From the NCBI RefSeq assembly GCF_030287405.1, contig NZ_JASVVV010000005.1, positions 62,001 through 126,000 of the forward strand: a stretch of DNA of 64,000 nucleotides, given 5' to 3'. Made by a program: the position numbers and the translations under genes. Below, piece after piece: positions 54,545-62,629 of the stretch. The DNA comes from Halalkalicoccus sp. NIPERK01 (lineage in GTDB: Archaea; Halobacteriota; Halobacteria; Halobacteriales; Halalkalicoccaceae). The notes under the pieces are model-generated. The model worked only from the letters and a program-made list of their open reading frames with translations, did no database searches and had not been told where the DNA came from. Every line of letters starts with the position of its first letter. The first letter of the stretch is position 1.

Positions 54545-55122
54545 TTGCCTTGAATCGCGTCGATAACGATTGCCGCAGCGATGATCGACTCTTTCGGGAC
54601 CGTACTCGCGTCGTCGATGGTGATTTCGTAGCGGTCTCGGAGCGATAGTTTGCCACGAATCGTCCCAACGTGCGCACCGTCTGCGTCAGTGATTTCGTAT
54701 TTGTGCTGAATCAATCCACCGAGTGAAAGCTTGTTCCGGGCGAGTGTTGCGAGTGCGCCACGAGAAGTGATTTTGGCAAGTGGGGCGCCTGTCTCGCTGT
54801 CTCGGACGGTCCATGTATCTTGGAGAAGGGAATAGTCGTTATCGAGGATCACGAACTCGTCGCCCGTCCGGGAATCGGTGAGCAGGTAATCACCTGCAAC
54901 GTCGATGATTCCGCTGGCTTTGACGGTAAAGACGGTCTTGCCGTTGGCATCGACAAACGGGAATTCCTCTTTCATCTTGAGCATCTTCTGTTTGCCTTTC
55001 AGAACGGTGGTGCCAGCGGCGTCACGAACGGTGTATTTGTTCCGGAACAGACTTTGTTCGACCGTGTACTGATCATCGGTAAGCTCGATCCCGGTGATGT
55101 TGTATCCCTTTGCTGCAGTCAT
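54541..55122 (-). CDS. LURP-one-related (scramblase-like) protein
   Basis: The 193-residue protein folds as the LURP-one/Tubby-like beta barrel: YTVEQSLFRNKYTVRDAAGT, SGIIDVAGDYLLTDSRTGDE, VILDNDYSLLQDTWTVRDSE and KYEITDADGAHVGTIRGKLS. The alternating strand pattern and length are normal for the family, whose biochemical role in prokaryotes is not established. No transmembrane helix is present. A partial, degraded copy of the same gene lies at 45611-45700. Confidence 0.85.
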   Translation of the reverse strand: MTAAKGYNITGIELTDDQYTVEQSLFRNKYTVRDAAGTTVLKGKQKMLKMKEEFPFVDANGKTVFTVKASGIIDVAGDYLLTDSRTGDEFVILDNDYSLLQDTWTVRDSETGAPLAKITSRGALATLARNKLSLGGLIQHKYEITDADGAHVGTIRGKLSLRDRYEITIDDASTVPKESIIAAAIVIDAIQGN

Positions 55123-55539
55123 GCTGTGCTACAGACCGTTCGATATCATCATGAATCCACTGGCTATTGCTCACGGCTCTTCAATTCCCAGAGCAGGTCG
55201 CGTTTGTGGGGGATTCAATCAACGCTGAGATCGAGGTGACAAGTGTACGACGGTTGCACCCCACGCTTTCCCGTCGCTGGTACGCAGGCAGCGGGAATGA
55301 AGACGATCCTGGTGAATCGGTTTAACGTTCCCTCCACTCGACTGATATGGTGGTTGATTCGTATGTGGAATTGGCTACTGAGCTCTCGTAGATCATCTGC
55401 GGCTCAGTCCGCTTCTGTATCGAAATCGAACAGGGAAACGGCGCTGCCGATGTCCGCAGCCACGGCAGCTACAGTCATTATTCAGGATCGAACAGGGTCC
55501 TGCACTGGTGTTTTATGCGATGCACTCCTCTGAGAGTGT
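55123..55539. other. Region without a supported gene
   Basis: A minus-strand scrap around 55450-55380 (SLFDFDTEAD, then ADDLRELSSQFHIR) looks coding but carries a stop and has no recognised family. Nothing else is seen. Confidence 0.35.
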
Positions 55540-56178
55540 ATGTCAACGGATACCGGTCCGATCGACGCCACACTCCTCGATCGGTTGGAGCAGTGCTCTC
55601 CATCCGCAGTCGCGGACACGAAACACGAAAGCGTGGAAACGCTGGCCTCCGCAATTACGCCGGTCCATTCCGACTGCACGTTCGCTGGGACGGTCCGAAC
55701 AGTCGTGCTTGACCCTACAGCACTCTGGGCCCCCGTTCAGACTCTCGATACTGCTCTCGAAGACGAGGTCATCGTGGTCGATACTAATGACGGCGTTGAG
55801 GAGGCCGTCTGGGGAGAGTTGCTCTCGACATACGCGAGAGCAACTGGTGTGAGAGGAGTGGTTACGAATGGAGCCGTCAGGGATGTCGCCGGGGTTCGAA
55901 ATCTCGGCTTTCCCGTCTTCGCACGGACAGTTACGCCTCGCGGGCCGAGCGGACGCAAAGAGGTCGAGCGGAACGTTCAGGTCACGATTGGTGGTGTATC
56001 GATCGAGCCAGGAGACGTGCTTGTTGGTGACGAATCCGGAGTGGTTGCAATCGACCGTGACGCCGTTGAGGATGTCACCCCGGCCGCCGAGACCGTCGCT
56101 CAGACGGAACGAGACGTAGACCGGTTGATCGATGAGGGGCGATCGCTTGAACGGGCGTTCGAGGACGCGGGGATGTAG
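55540..56178 (+). CDS. RraA / 4-hydroxy-4-methyl-2-oxoglutarate aldolase-like protein
   Basis: The 212-residue protein carries the RraA-like core WGELLSTYARATGVRGVVTN and GAVRDVAGVRNLGFPVFART, with VTPRGPSGR, which includes the acidic and Arg residues used for metal and oxo-acid binding in this fold. The N-terminal helix with CSPSAVADTK is standard. It may be an aldolase for pyruvate-type products. The ATG at 55540 fits. An IS-end-like repeat follows at 56187, suggesting acquired DNA. Confidence 0.88.
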   Translation: MSTDTGPIDATLLDRLEQCSPSAVADTKHESVETLASAITPVHSDCTFAGTVRTVVLDPTALWAPVQTLDTALEDEVIVVDTNDGVEEAVWGELLSTYARATGVRGVVTNGAVRDVAGVRNLGFPVFARTVTPRGPSGRKEVERNVQVTIGGVSIEPGDVLVGDESGVVAIDRDAVEDVTPAAETVAQTERDVDRLIDEGRSLERAFEDAGM

Positions 56179-56186
56179 TCTATGTT

Positions 56187-56260
56187 GGCTTTGTTGAAAC
56201 CCTCAATCAGTGATGGGTTTCAGCGACCGTGCTGCATACAGCGCGCGTATCTTGCACGGC
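56187..56260 (+). repeat. IS-end-like dispersed repeat, copy 5
   Basis: This copy has both blocks: GGCTTTGTTGAAACCCTC (56187-56204) and CCGTGCTGCATACAGCGCGC near 56227-56246, ending TATCTTGCACGG. The distance between blocks matches copy 1 at 20443 within a few bases. Confidence 0.6.
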
Positions 56261-56373
56261 CGATGGTCGCGGATTGGCCGGTAGATACACCCGCGTAGTT
56301 TACAGGTGAAGGTGATCCGTTCCGTTGATCTGACTGGTGGTCTCTTCCGCTGCCTGTTTAGGGGTCGATTTGG

Positions 56374-56928
56374 TCATCGGAGGCTGTAGTCGACGAGGAC
56401 GGAGCCGTCGTCGAAACGACGTGTCGTGTTGAGCGCGAGGTCGACCCGCGCTGCGTCGGGGAGGGCTCGGGTCCCCCCACCGACGATCGTCGGGACCAAG
56501 CGCAGTACATACCGGTCGACTAGACCTGCCCGGATGGCCTCGGCAGCGAGGCCGGCGCCACCGATGGACAGGTCGCGGTCGGCTTGGTCTTTCATGCTAT
56601 GTACCACTTCGGTGTCGAACGTCTGCTCCAGACGGGTCCGCGGTTCCGGCACGGTGTCCAGGGTGGTCGAGTAGACGACCTTGTCGGTATCCCGCCACGC
56701 CTCGGCGAACTCGCGTTGTACCTCGGGTAGGTCGTCGAGGAGAAAGGTGTCCCACACCCGCATCGTCTCATACATGCGACGGCCGCAAAGGAAGGTGCCC
56801 ACCGATCGTTGGAGGTCGTTGAAGAAGACATGCGCGTCCTCAGATGGCTGTGCCCAGTCGAAGTTGCCGTTCTCGTCGGCGATGTAGCCGTCGAGTGATG
56901 CGTTGATGACGTAGACGAGGTTGGCCAT
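56374..56928 (-). CDS. Dihydrofolate reductase-family (RibD C-terminal-like) protein
   Basis: The 184-residue reductase starts MANLVYVINASLDGYIADEN, the common DHFR/RibD-like first strand and loop, followed by GTFLCGRRMYETM (nucleotide-binding region) and DLSIGGAGLAAEAIRAGLVD, then RYVLRLVPTIVGGGTRALPD. ATG 56928 gives this start; the extra upstream frame to 57033 is not plausible. It probably reduces a pterin- or deaminopyrimidine-like substrate with NADPH. Confidence 0.9.
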   Translation of the reverse strand: MANLVYVINASLDGYIADENGNFDWAQPSEDAHVFFNDLQRSVGTFLCGRRMYETMRVWDTFLLDDLPEVQREFAEAWRDTDKVVYSTTLDTVPEPRTRLEQTFDTEVVHSMKDQADRDLSIGGAGLAAEAIRAGLVDRYVLRLVPTIVGGGTRALPDAARVDLALNTTRRFDDGSVLVDYSLR

Positions 56929-57068
56929 GGAAGCCTCTTGATCGTCGCGTCTATTCAATACGGACGGACAGAAGGGCCGGTAACCGATCAGATGGTATGT
57001 GTCTACGTTACGCACCTTCTCGAAGGCAGGCACGGCCCCGGATGCAACCGCCGCTGTGTAAACCAGGA

Positions 57069-57084
57069 GGCTCTGTTGAAATTC
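57069..57084 (+). repeat. IS-terminal-like sequence, isolated
   Basis: GGCTCTGTTGAAATTC matches the outer block of copy 1 at 20443 (GGCTCTGTTGAAATCC) with one mismatch in 16. The inner block is absent here. Confidence 0.45.
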
Positions 57085-57258
57085 TATTATATTAACACTA
57101 TTTCTACTGAAACAGCCGATAGATAGGTGTGCGTAGTTACCGCCAGGCGGCGACTAACCGGGTTTCGGAACGGGTCGTCGCCCTGATTCCGGCTGGTCCT
57201 AATTCCCGGGGATGCCCGGGCTCAAAACGGTGACCGCCAAGAGCGTGGGAGCGACCCG

Positions 57259-57705
57259 CTAGGCTCCGTCGAGCTCCTCGGCCAACCCGACGATAATGCC
57301 TTCGGGGCCGCGCACGAAGCAGAGGCGGTACACGTCTTCGTACTGGGCGACTTCGCCCACGAGTTTGGCTTCGTGGGAACGGAGACGGTCGAGGACTTCG
57401 TCGACGTCGTCGACTGTGAACATGATGCGGCGGATCCCCAGGGTGTTCACCGCCGGTTCCTCGGAACCGTCGCGGGTGGCCTCGGGCGTGATGAACTTCG
57501 AGAGCTCGACGCGGCTGTGGCCATCGGGGGTCCGCATCATGGCGATGTCGCTCTGGACGTTCTCAAGGCCCACGACGCGATCCGCCCACTCTCCCTCGAC
57601 GCGCGTCTCGCCCTCCAACTGCATGCCGAGCTCTGTGAAGAACGCCTTCGCAGGTTCGAGGTCCTCGACCACGATGAGGACGTTGTCCATCTGCTTGATC
57701 GCCAT
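57259..57705 (-). CDS. VOC-family (glyoxalase-like) protein
   Basis: The 148-residue protein has paired beta-alpha-beta-beta-beta units: MDNVLIVVEDLEPAKAFFTE to SRVELSKF, then GIRRIMFTVDDVDEVLDRLR to DVYRLCFVRGPEGIIVGLAE. Metal-ligand-like Glu residues lie at VELSKF and near the end (AEEL). It could be a dioxygenase, isomerase or resistance protein. The substrate is not predictable. No partner gene is adjacent. Confidence 0.88.
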   Translation of the reverse strand: MAIKQMDNVLIVVEDLEPAKAFFTELGMQLEGETRVEGEWADRVVGLENVQSDIAMMRTPDGHSRVELSKFITPEATRDGSEEPAVNTLGIRRIMFTVDDVDEVLDRLRSHEAKLVGEVAQYEDVYRLCFVRGPEGIIVGLAEELDGA

Positions 57706-58054
57706 GGTCCGAATAAACTAGGTGAGTGGTGCGCAAAAAGACGTCGCTGGCGGGGGGTCTCTTCGCGACCTTAGACCGGCCCCATCTGCTAAAATTGTCT
57801 CGGTAAGACCTCGCTAACAATACTGATATGACGGTATAGAGGAGATAGGGCGCCCTTGACGTACTTCGGTCGGCAGGAGGTTGTTGGTGAATCATGGGGT
57901 GTCCTGCTATGATTCGTTGTAGCTCTCCCCGCTACTCGGCCCTTCAGTATCTGGCAGGCGCTCCTCTCGTGCGTGCGGTATGACGAACCCTACTGAAAGT
58001 GGCTACTGCTAGCCGGGAACATCAGCGAACGTAGCGCACAATAACCAATCCTGG
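57706..58054. other. Region without a supported gene
   Basis: No coding frame or RNA gene was recognised before the repeat cluster upstream of the ATPase. Confidence 0.4.
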
Positions 58055-58096
58055 AATAGCCTATTCCCGAATAGGCTATTTACAAATAGCCTATTC
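58055..58096. promoter_or_regulatory. Triple alternating 12-bp repeat upstream of the ATPase gene
   Basis: AATAGCCTATTC (58055-58066), its reverse complement GAATAGGCTATT (58069-58080) and AATAGCCTATTC again (58085-58096) end 36 bases before ATG 58133. The repeats are exact, and the region is A/T-rich enough to include the promoter. Confidence 0.6.
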
Positions 58097-58132
58097 GGAA
58101 GTATTATCCAGCTTCACCGCAGAGGGGGAGAC

Positions 58133-59521
58133 ATGAATCGCTTCGTGAACAGGGAGGCAGAGCTCTCACGGCTCGGTGACTGCTACGAGTCGGAAGAAGC
58201 TGCGATGGTCGTCATCTTCGGCCGTCGTCGTCTCGGGAAAACTCAGCTCGTTCAGCATTCATTAGCGGAGCGAGACGACGCGGTCGTGTACCAGGCGACG
58301 GAAACGACCCCTCAGATTCAGCTGGACGAGTTCATGGATGTCGCGTCCGAGTCCTTCCCGGGTATCACGCAGATCAAGCAAGAGTGGGAAGCGTTGCTCG
58401 GGTATCTCGGCGACCAGGACGGAATCGTCGTTCTCGACGAGTTTCCGTACCTTATCGACGCCGACAGTAGCCTTCCGTCGGTCATTCAGCGGCTGTGGGA
58501 TCATCGTTTCCAGAACACCGGGGGAACGCTGATTCTCATCGGGTCATCGATCAGCATGATGGAGGAGGCGACGCTGCTAGGTAACAGCCCACTGTACGGT
58601 CGGTTCACGGAGAAACTCGACCTTCGACCGCTCGACTTCTCCGCCGCCCAAGAGTTCCTCCCGGAGAGTTACACGCCGGAGGCGCGGATCTTTACGTGGG
58701 GAGTCTTCGGTGGTGTCCCGTACTACCTCGACGGCATCGAATTAGATCACGATCTCGGAACGATACTCACGGAAGAAGTCCTCTCCCAAAAGGGGTACCT
58801 CCACAACGAACCGGAGTACGTCCTCCGAACCGAACTCACGGATCCGAATCGCTACTTTGCGATTCTCACGGCCATCGCGGCGGGCAAGACATCGTCGAAT
58901 GAAATCGCACAGGTCGTCGGCATCGATGGGAAACAAATCTCGACGTACACACAGAAGTTGGAACGACTTCGACTCATCGAACGTGAGGTCCCGATCACGG
59001 AAGAGAAGGCGAAGTCCCGTCGCGGACGCTACCGGATTCTCGACCCGTTGTTCCGGTTCTGGTTCCGCTTCGTCTACGGGAACGAGGATCGGTACGAGCG
59101 GTTGGGCGACGACGCCTACGCGGTCGTCATCGAGCCAGAACTCGCGGATTTCGTCAGTCCCGAATTCGAGGGACTTTGTCAGAGTGCGCTCCCTAGACTG
59201 TACCCAAACGAGACGTTTCTCGACATCGGACGGTGGTGGTACAAGGAACACGAGGTGGACGTCGTCGGGTTCACGGCGGACGGAACCATGGTCGTCGGCG
59301 AATGTAAGTTTACGAACGCACCACTTGACTACGGCGCACTCGCCTCGCTCGAAGAGCACGCGGACAAAATCCGATGGTCACCGAACGCTGGCGGTGACGT
59401 CACCATCGAGTACGCGCTGTTCACACGAAACGGTGTGACTCACTCGGTTCAGGAAGCGGTTTCCGAACGTGACGACGTGCAGTTGTTCGGCCTCGACGAC
59501 GTGACTCGCCATGCCAAATAG
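58133..59521 (+). CDS. Archaeal-type AAA ATPase with DUF234 C-terminus
   Basis: The 462-residue protein begins MNRFVNREAELSRLGDCYES and carries Walker A as IFGRRRLGKTQLVQ near residue 28, and Walker B IVVLDEFPYLID near residue 100, followed by the sensor LILIGSSISMMEE. A winged-helix segment (SSNEIAQVVGIDGKQISTYT) and the DUF234 nuclease-like end (RWWYKEHEVDVVGFTADGTM, VVGECKFTN) complete the usual layout, with the D...ECK motif of PD-(D/E)XK-type folds. Function in the family is unknown, possibly nucleic-acid processing or mobile-element defence. The Walker Lys and Thr are intact. Confidence 0.92.
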   Translation: MNRFVNREAELSRLGDCYESEEAAMVVIFGRRRLGKTQLVQHSLAERDDAVVYQATETTPQIQLDEFMDVASESFPGITQIKQEWEALLGYLGDQDGIVVLDEFPYLIDADSSLPSVIQRLWDHRFQNTGGTLILIGSSISMMEEATLLGNSPLYGRFTEKLDLRPLDFSAAQEFLPESYTPEARIFTWGVFGGVPYYLDGIELDHDLGTILTEEVLSQKGYLHNEPEYVLRTELTDPNRYFAILTAIAAGKTSSNEIAQVVGIDGKQISTYTQKLERLRLIEREVPITEEKAKSRRGRYRILDPLFRFWFRFVYGNEDRYERLGDDAYAVVIEPELADFVSPEFEGLCQSALPRLYPNETFLDIGRWWYKEHEVDVVGFTADGTMVVGECKFTNAPLDYGALASLEEHADKIRWSPNAGGDVTIEYALFTRNGVTHSVQEAVSERDDVQLFGLDDVTRHAK

Positions 59522-59879
59522 AGCCCAATTTCCTCAGTCTACGGTAGAATCATACCAATTGGAGTCGCTGTTGGATTAGAGCTATGGCAAACGCGGGAAA
59601 GGAGTTTCCGAAGTCAGTCGATTTTCTACCCGATGATCGGCTGAGTTTCTCGTAAAATCAGGCGCTCAGAAACAAGCCGCGACCTAGCTCACTCCCCGAG
59701 CAAGCCATGCAGATTCGCGACGTCTGCTTACCGCCATCTTTCCGAACTAACTATGTGACAACTACAATAGTATGGAACAGAACTGGGATTCCCCAACGGC
59801 AGAAAAGAGCGCCGGAGTGTACTTTCTGCCCCCGACATCTACCTTCTAGGTCATCCCAGCGGTACGATCAATGGGACAT
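59522..59879. other. Region without a supported gene
   Basis: The convergent ends of two genes flank this stretch. No motif, repeat or convincing frame was found. Confidence 0.4.
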
Positions 59880-61031
59880 TCAGGTCCGATCACCCGCCGT
59901 ATCCATGTCGTCTGCGTCCTCGCGCTCCCAGTACGGCGGCACCCAGATATCGGCGTCGACCATCGCGTCGATCCGCGCCTGGGTCACCTCCTCTGCGTAG
60001 GTTTCGTGGTCGACCGGCTGGCTGTCCAACCAGAGGTTCGGCGGGTACAGTTCACGATCATAGATCACCTGACAGAGTTCTGTCCGCAGGTCCTTCAGCC
60101 AGTTCGTCAGCGGCGAGCGATACCGGAACTCCCGGAGCCCTTCGACATCGATCGTCGCGGCGACGTACGACGAGCCCGCGCCATACTCGTGTTCTGCCAG
60201 AACCGTGCCGTCATGGTCGACGACCATCGAGTCGCCGCCAAAGGTGTCGACGGGCGTGTCGGCATCGGGTGTGAGGTAGTACGTTCCAAGGTTCGGGGCG
60301 ACGACGTACACCGAGTTATCGAGGGCCCGAGCGCGGTTCTGAATTCGCCAGCCTCCGTTGGCCACGAGCGGTTCTGGACAGGCGATGCGGCAGACGATCT
60401 CGGCGCCGTTCATCGCAAGTCCGCGGACATACTCGGGGTAAGCGCCCTCGATAGCGAGTGAGACGCCGATGCGGCCAATATCGGTATCCGCGACCGGGAA
60501 CAGCGAATCGAGGTCGTCACCGTGGGCATCGACCCAGTCGTCCCAGACATCGTGAGGCGACACCGACCGTTCGACTGGTAACAGCGGCGTGAGCTTCCGA
60601 TGTTTGAGGACGATCTCCCCGTCCGGATCGATCACGAACGCCGTGTTGAAGAACTTCTCGGGGTACTCAGGGGCCCGTTCTTTGGCCGACGCGACGAGGT
60701 AGATTCCGAACTCTTGTGCGTACTCGCCGAGAATGTCGGTTTCTTCGCCGGGAATGTCGATCGCGATCTCCTCGCGGTACTCGGCGTGGTCCATGTCGAA
60801 CACCTCGTCCGTAAACCCCTGGAGGGCGCCCTCGGGGATGACTGCTAATCGAACCGGGAGTTCGAGACCGCTCAGCCACACCGCAGCCGAGAGGTTCTCG
60901 TGGATGTGCTCGAGGTTCTTCCGGATGTCTGCTCGCGTCTCGGCGCCCCAGACGGTCGGCGAGAGACCAACCGCGGCGTACTGTTCAATACGAGACAACC
61001 CGTACGTGCTGGCGAATCGACTTATACTCAC
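59880..61031 (-). CDS. Nitrilase-superfamily protein with Ala at the catalytic Cys position
   Basis: The 383-residue protein has the carbon-nitrogen hydrolase fold. The catalytic Glu is Glu-67 (VIPEGALQGFTDE) and the catalytic Lys is Lys-146 (LKHRKLTPLLP). The nucleophile region reads IGVSLAIEGAYPEYVRGLAM, where family enzymes have 'ICYE' or 'ICxD'. The aligned residue is Ala-193 (codon GCT 60455-60453). The remaining fold (CRIACPEP, NRARALDNSVYVVAPNLG, FGGDSMVVDHDGTVLAEHEY) is well conserved. It is probably catalytically dead or binds a ligand without hydrolysing it. It may still oligomerise as nitrilases do. Confidence 0.85.
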   Translation of the reverse strand: MSISRFASTYGLSRIEQYAAVGLSPTVWGAETRADIRKNLEHIHENLSAAVWLSGLELPVRLAVIPEGALQGFTDEVFDMDHAEYREEIAIDIPGEETDILGEYAQEFGIYLVASAKERAPEYPEKFFNTAFVIDPDGEIVLKHRKLTPLLPVERSVSPHDVWDDWVDAHGDDLDSLFPVADTDIGRIGVSLAIEGAYPEYVRGLAMNGAEIVCRIACPEPLVANGGWRIQNRARALDNSVYVVAPNLGTYYLTPDADTPVDTFGGDSMVVDHDGTVLAEHEYGAGSSYVAATIDVEGLREFRYRSPLTNWLKDLRTELCQVIYDRELYPPNLWLDSQPVDHETYAEEVTQARIDAMVDADIWVPPYWEREDADDMDTAGDRT

Positions 61032-61157
61032 GCGGTCGTCCGGTACCTGCTATCGGACACACGGTATTTTTGAGGCGCGTCCGAGATTTTCCGTCCGGTA
61101 GCACCACGTAGCTAAACTAGTAGCTGCGTAGTTTTCTCGTCTACTTCAGATAAACGA

Positions 61158-61689
61158 TCAACTATAGGAATCCAGAAATGCCTTCTCGAGTTTGACACCG
61201 ATCGTGAAAAATCCAGGATGCACGAACTGATAGACACGAACTGTCACTGCAGGATTGATACTCATCTGTACGTAGGCTTCCCGCTGACTCAACCCATGTT
61301 GGTTAACGAGTTCGTCCATCAGCGCAATGAAACAGTTATTGATAGCGTCTTCTGGTGAGCCAGCGTTTTTCGCTGAGTCTACATGGATAATGCTCTCATC
61401 GTTTTCGATTCGGAAGACACCCGGAACCTGCGCGTCTACGATCTGACCCGCAGTACGATTTCCGCGATCGACTTGACTGCAATTCCTGTGTACTCCGAAT
61501 CACTTTGTGAAGCGTGGACGTCGCCAACGAACAAAAGCCCACCTTCGTTGAACGAATTCAGATATACTGTACTGCCTTCAGCCGCATCGCGAACATCCAT
61601 GTTGCCGCCCCATGGTCCCTGTGTTGTCACCGTTTCCTGCACCGTTCGACCCGGTGCCGTGGCTATCGTTCCAATATGTGGGTTAAGGT
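61158..61689 (-). pseudogene. Acetamidase/formamidase fragment, frameshifted
   Basis: The 3' half of an acetamidase/formamidase abuts the IS element. The first frame gives HIGTIATAPGRTVQETVTTQ, PWGGNMDVRDAAEGSTVYLN and FVGDVHASQSDSEYTGIAVK up to a stop near 61436. One frame over, homology continues as IVDAQVPGVFRIENDESIIH to MDELVNQHGLSQREAYVQMS, ending with TGA 61158. The 5' part is missing at the IS boundary, so both truncation and frameshift have hit it. Confidence 0.7.
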
Positions 61690-62629
61690 GGCTGTGTTGA
61701 ATCGCCATACTGCGGCGGAATTCACCGTTTCACAGCACGCTTGATGTTGTAGACGACACACATCAGGGCGACTTCTCGGAACTCACGAAACCAAGAACGC
61801 GCTCGCTCGGCTTCGCCGTGCGAGCGCTTGACAGCCGAGTTCACGGTTTCAGTCATAGAGCGCTGATTGTAGCGGTGTTCGTCGATTCTGGCATTGTGAG
61901 CGTGGTCGTACGGAGCGAAGATACGGTGCTTGATCAGCGGTCTGATACCGAGTTCACGCAATGCTTCGCGGAGTGACTTCTTGTCATAGCCCTTATCGGC
62001 GGCAAGAGACCGCAGATCGCCCGCCGGAATGCGGGCGATCTGCTCGGCGAGGTCTGCGTCGCTTCCTTCCCGAGTTGTTGAGCAGTGAACGTCAAGAACA
62101 GCTTGAGACTCTGTATCGACGAGTTTCGTGACCTTCAGCTTCTGAACACGGTAGCTTATTCGCTGGCAGTAGTGACGGCTCGCAGCTGAGCGTTCGTAGA
62201 ATGTGGCGTCGATAGCGGCGTGTTTCGAGGGATCGTGTAGCTGCGCCGACTGGCGCAGCAACACTCGACAGACGCTCATACTGATCCGGTCGAACGCTTT
62301 ACACAACGTGGATGGAGAGGGGAGTTCGGCCGCGCTGAGGCCGATCTCCCCGGTTATTTGTGGCATCTCCTTCAGCAGGTCAATAGTCATCCGGTAAGAC
62401 GTGTCGAGGTAAATCCGCAGACAATGGAGGGAAACAAGCGCACAGTCGGCGAATCCGCCGCCTCCTTCCGGAGCGGCGGATTCGTCTCCATCGCCAGTAA
62501 CTCTTTGAGAAATCGGGACAATCTCGCCAGTGAAGCGGGAGATTTGCGTCATGGACACTCGCAGTCTCCCGCTTCAACTCCTTTGATTTAGCGACCTATC
62601 CCGACGCAGTCTAGTGATTCAACGCAGCC
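61690..62629 (-). mobile_element. IS5-type insertion sequence
   Basis: The element of about 940 bp is bounded by imperfect inverted repeats, GGCTGTGTTGAATCGCC at 61690 and, on the other strand, GGCTGCGTTGAATCACT from 62629 inward, with a second shared block (ACTGCGGCGG / ACTGCGTCGG). It contains one transposase gene. No target-site duplication is apparent between the left flank (TAAGGT) and the right flank (ATTCAT). Different truncated genes lie on the two sides. Confidence 0.75.
61722..62558 (-). CDS. IS5-family DDE transposase
   Basis: The 278-residue transposase carries the DDE triad at AAIDATFYERS (D1), LRSLAADKGYD (D2) and RSMTETVNSAVKRSHG (E), the last in the 'R...E...K' arrangement typical for IS5 elements. 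The N-terminal region with SLHCLRIYLDTSYRMTIDLL is the usual DUF4096-like start. It is uninterrupted, so the copy may still be active. It lies inside the inverted repeats at 61690 and 62629. Confidence 0.9.
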   Translation of the reverse strand: MSMTQISRFTGEIVPISQRVTGDGDESAAPEGGGGFADCALVSLHCLRIYLDTSYRMTIDLLKEMPQITGEIGLSAAELPSPSTLCKAFDRISMSVCRVLLRQSAQLHDPSKHAAIDATFYERSAASRHYCQRISYRVQKLKVTKLVDTESQAVLDVHCSTTREGSDADLAEQIARIPAGDLRSLAADKGYDKKSLREALRELGIRPLIKHRIFAPYDHAHNARIDEHRYNQRSMTETVNSAVKRSHGEAERARSWFREFREVALMCVVYNIKRAVKR

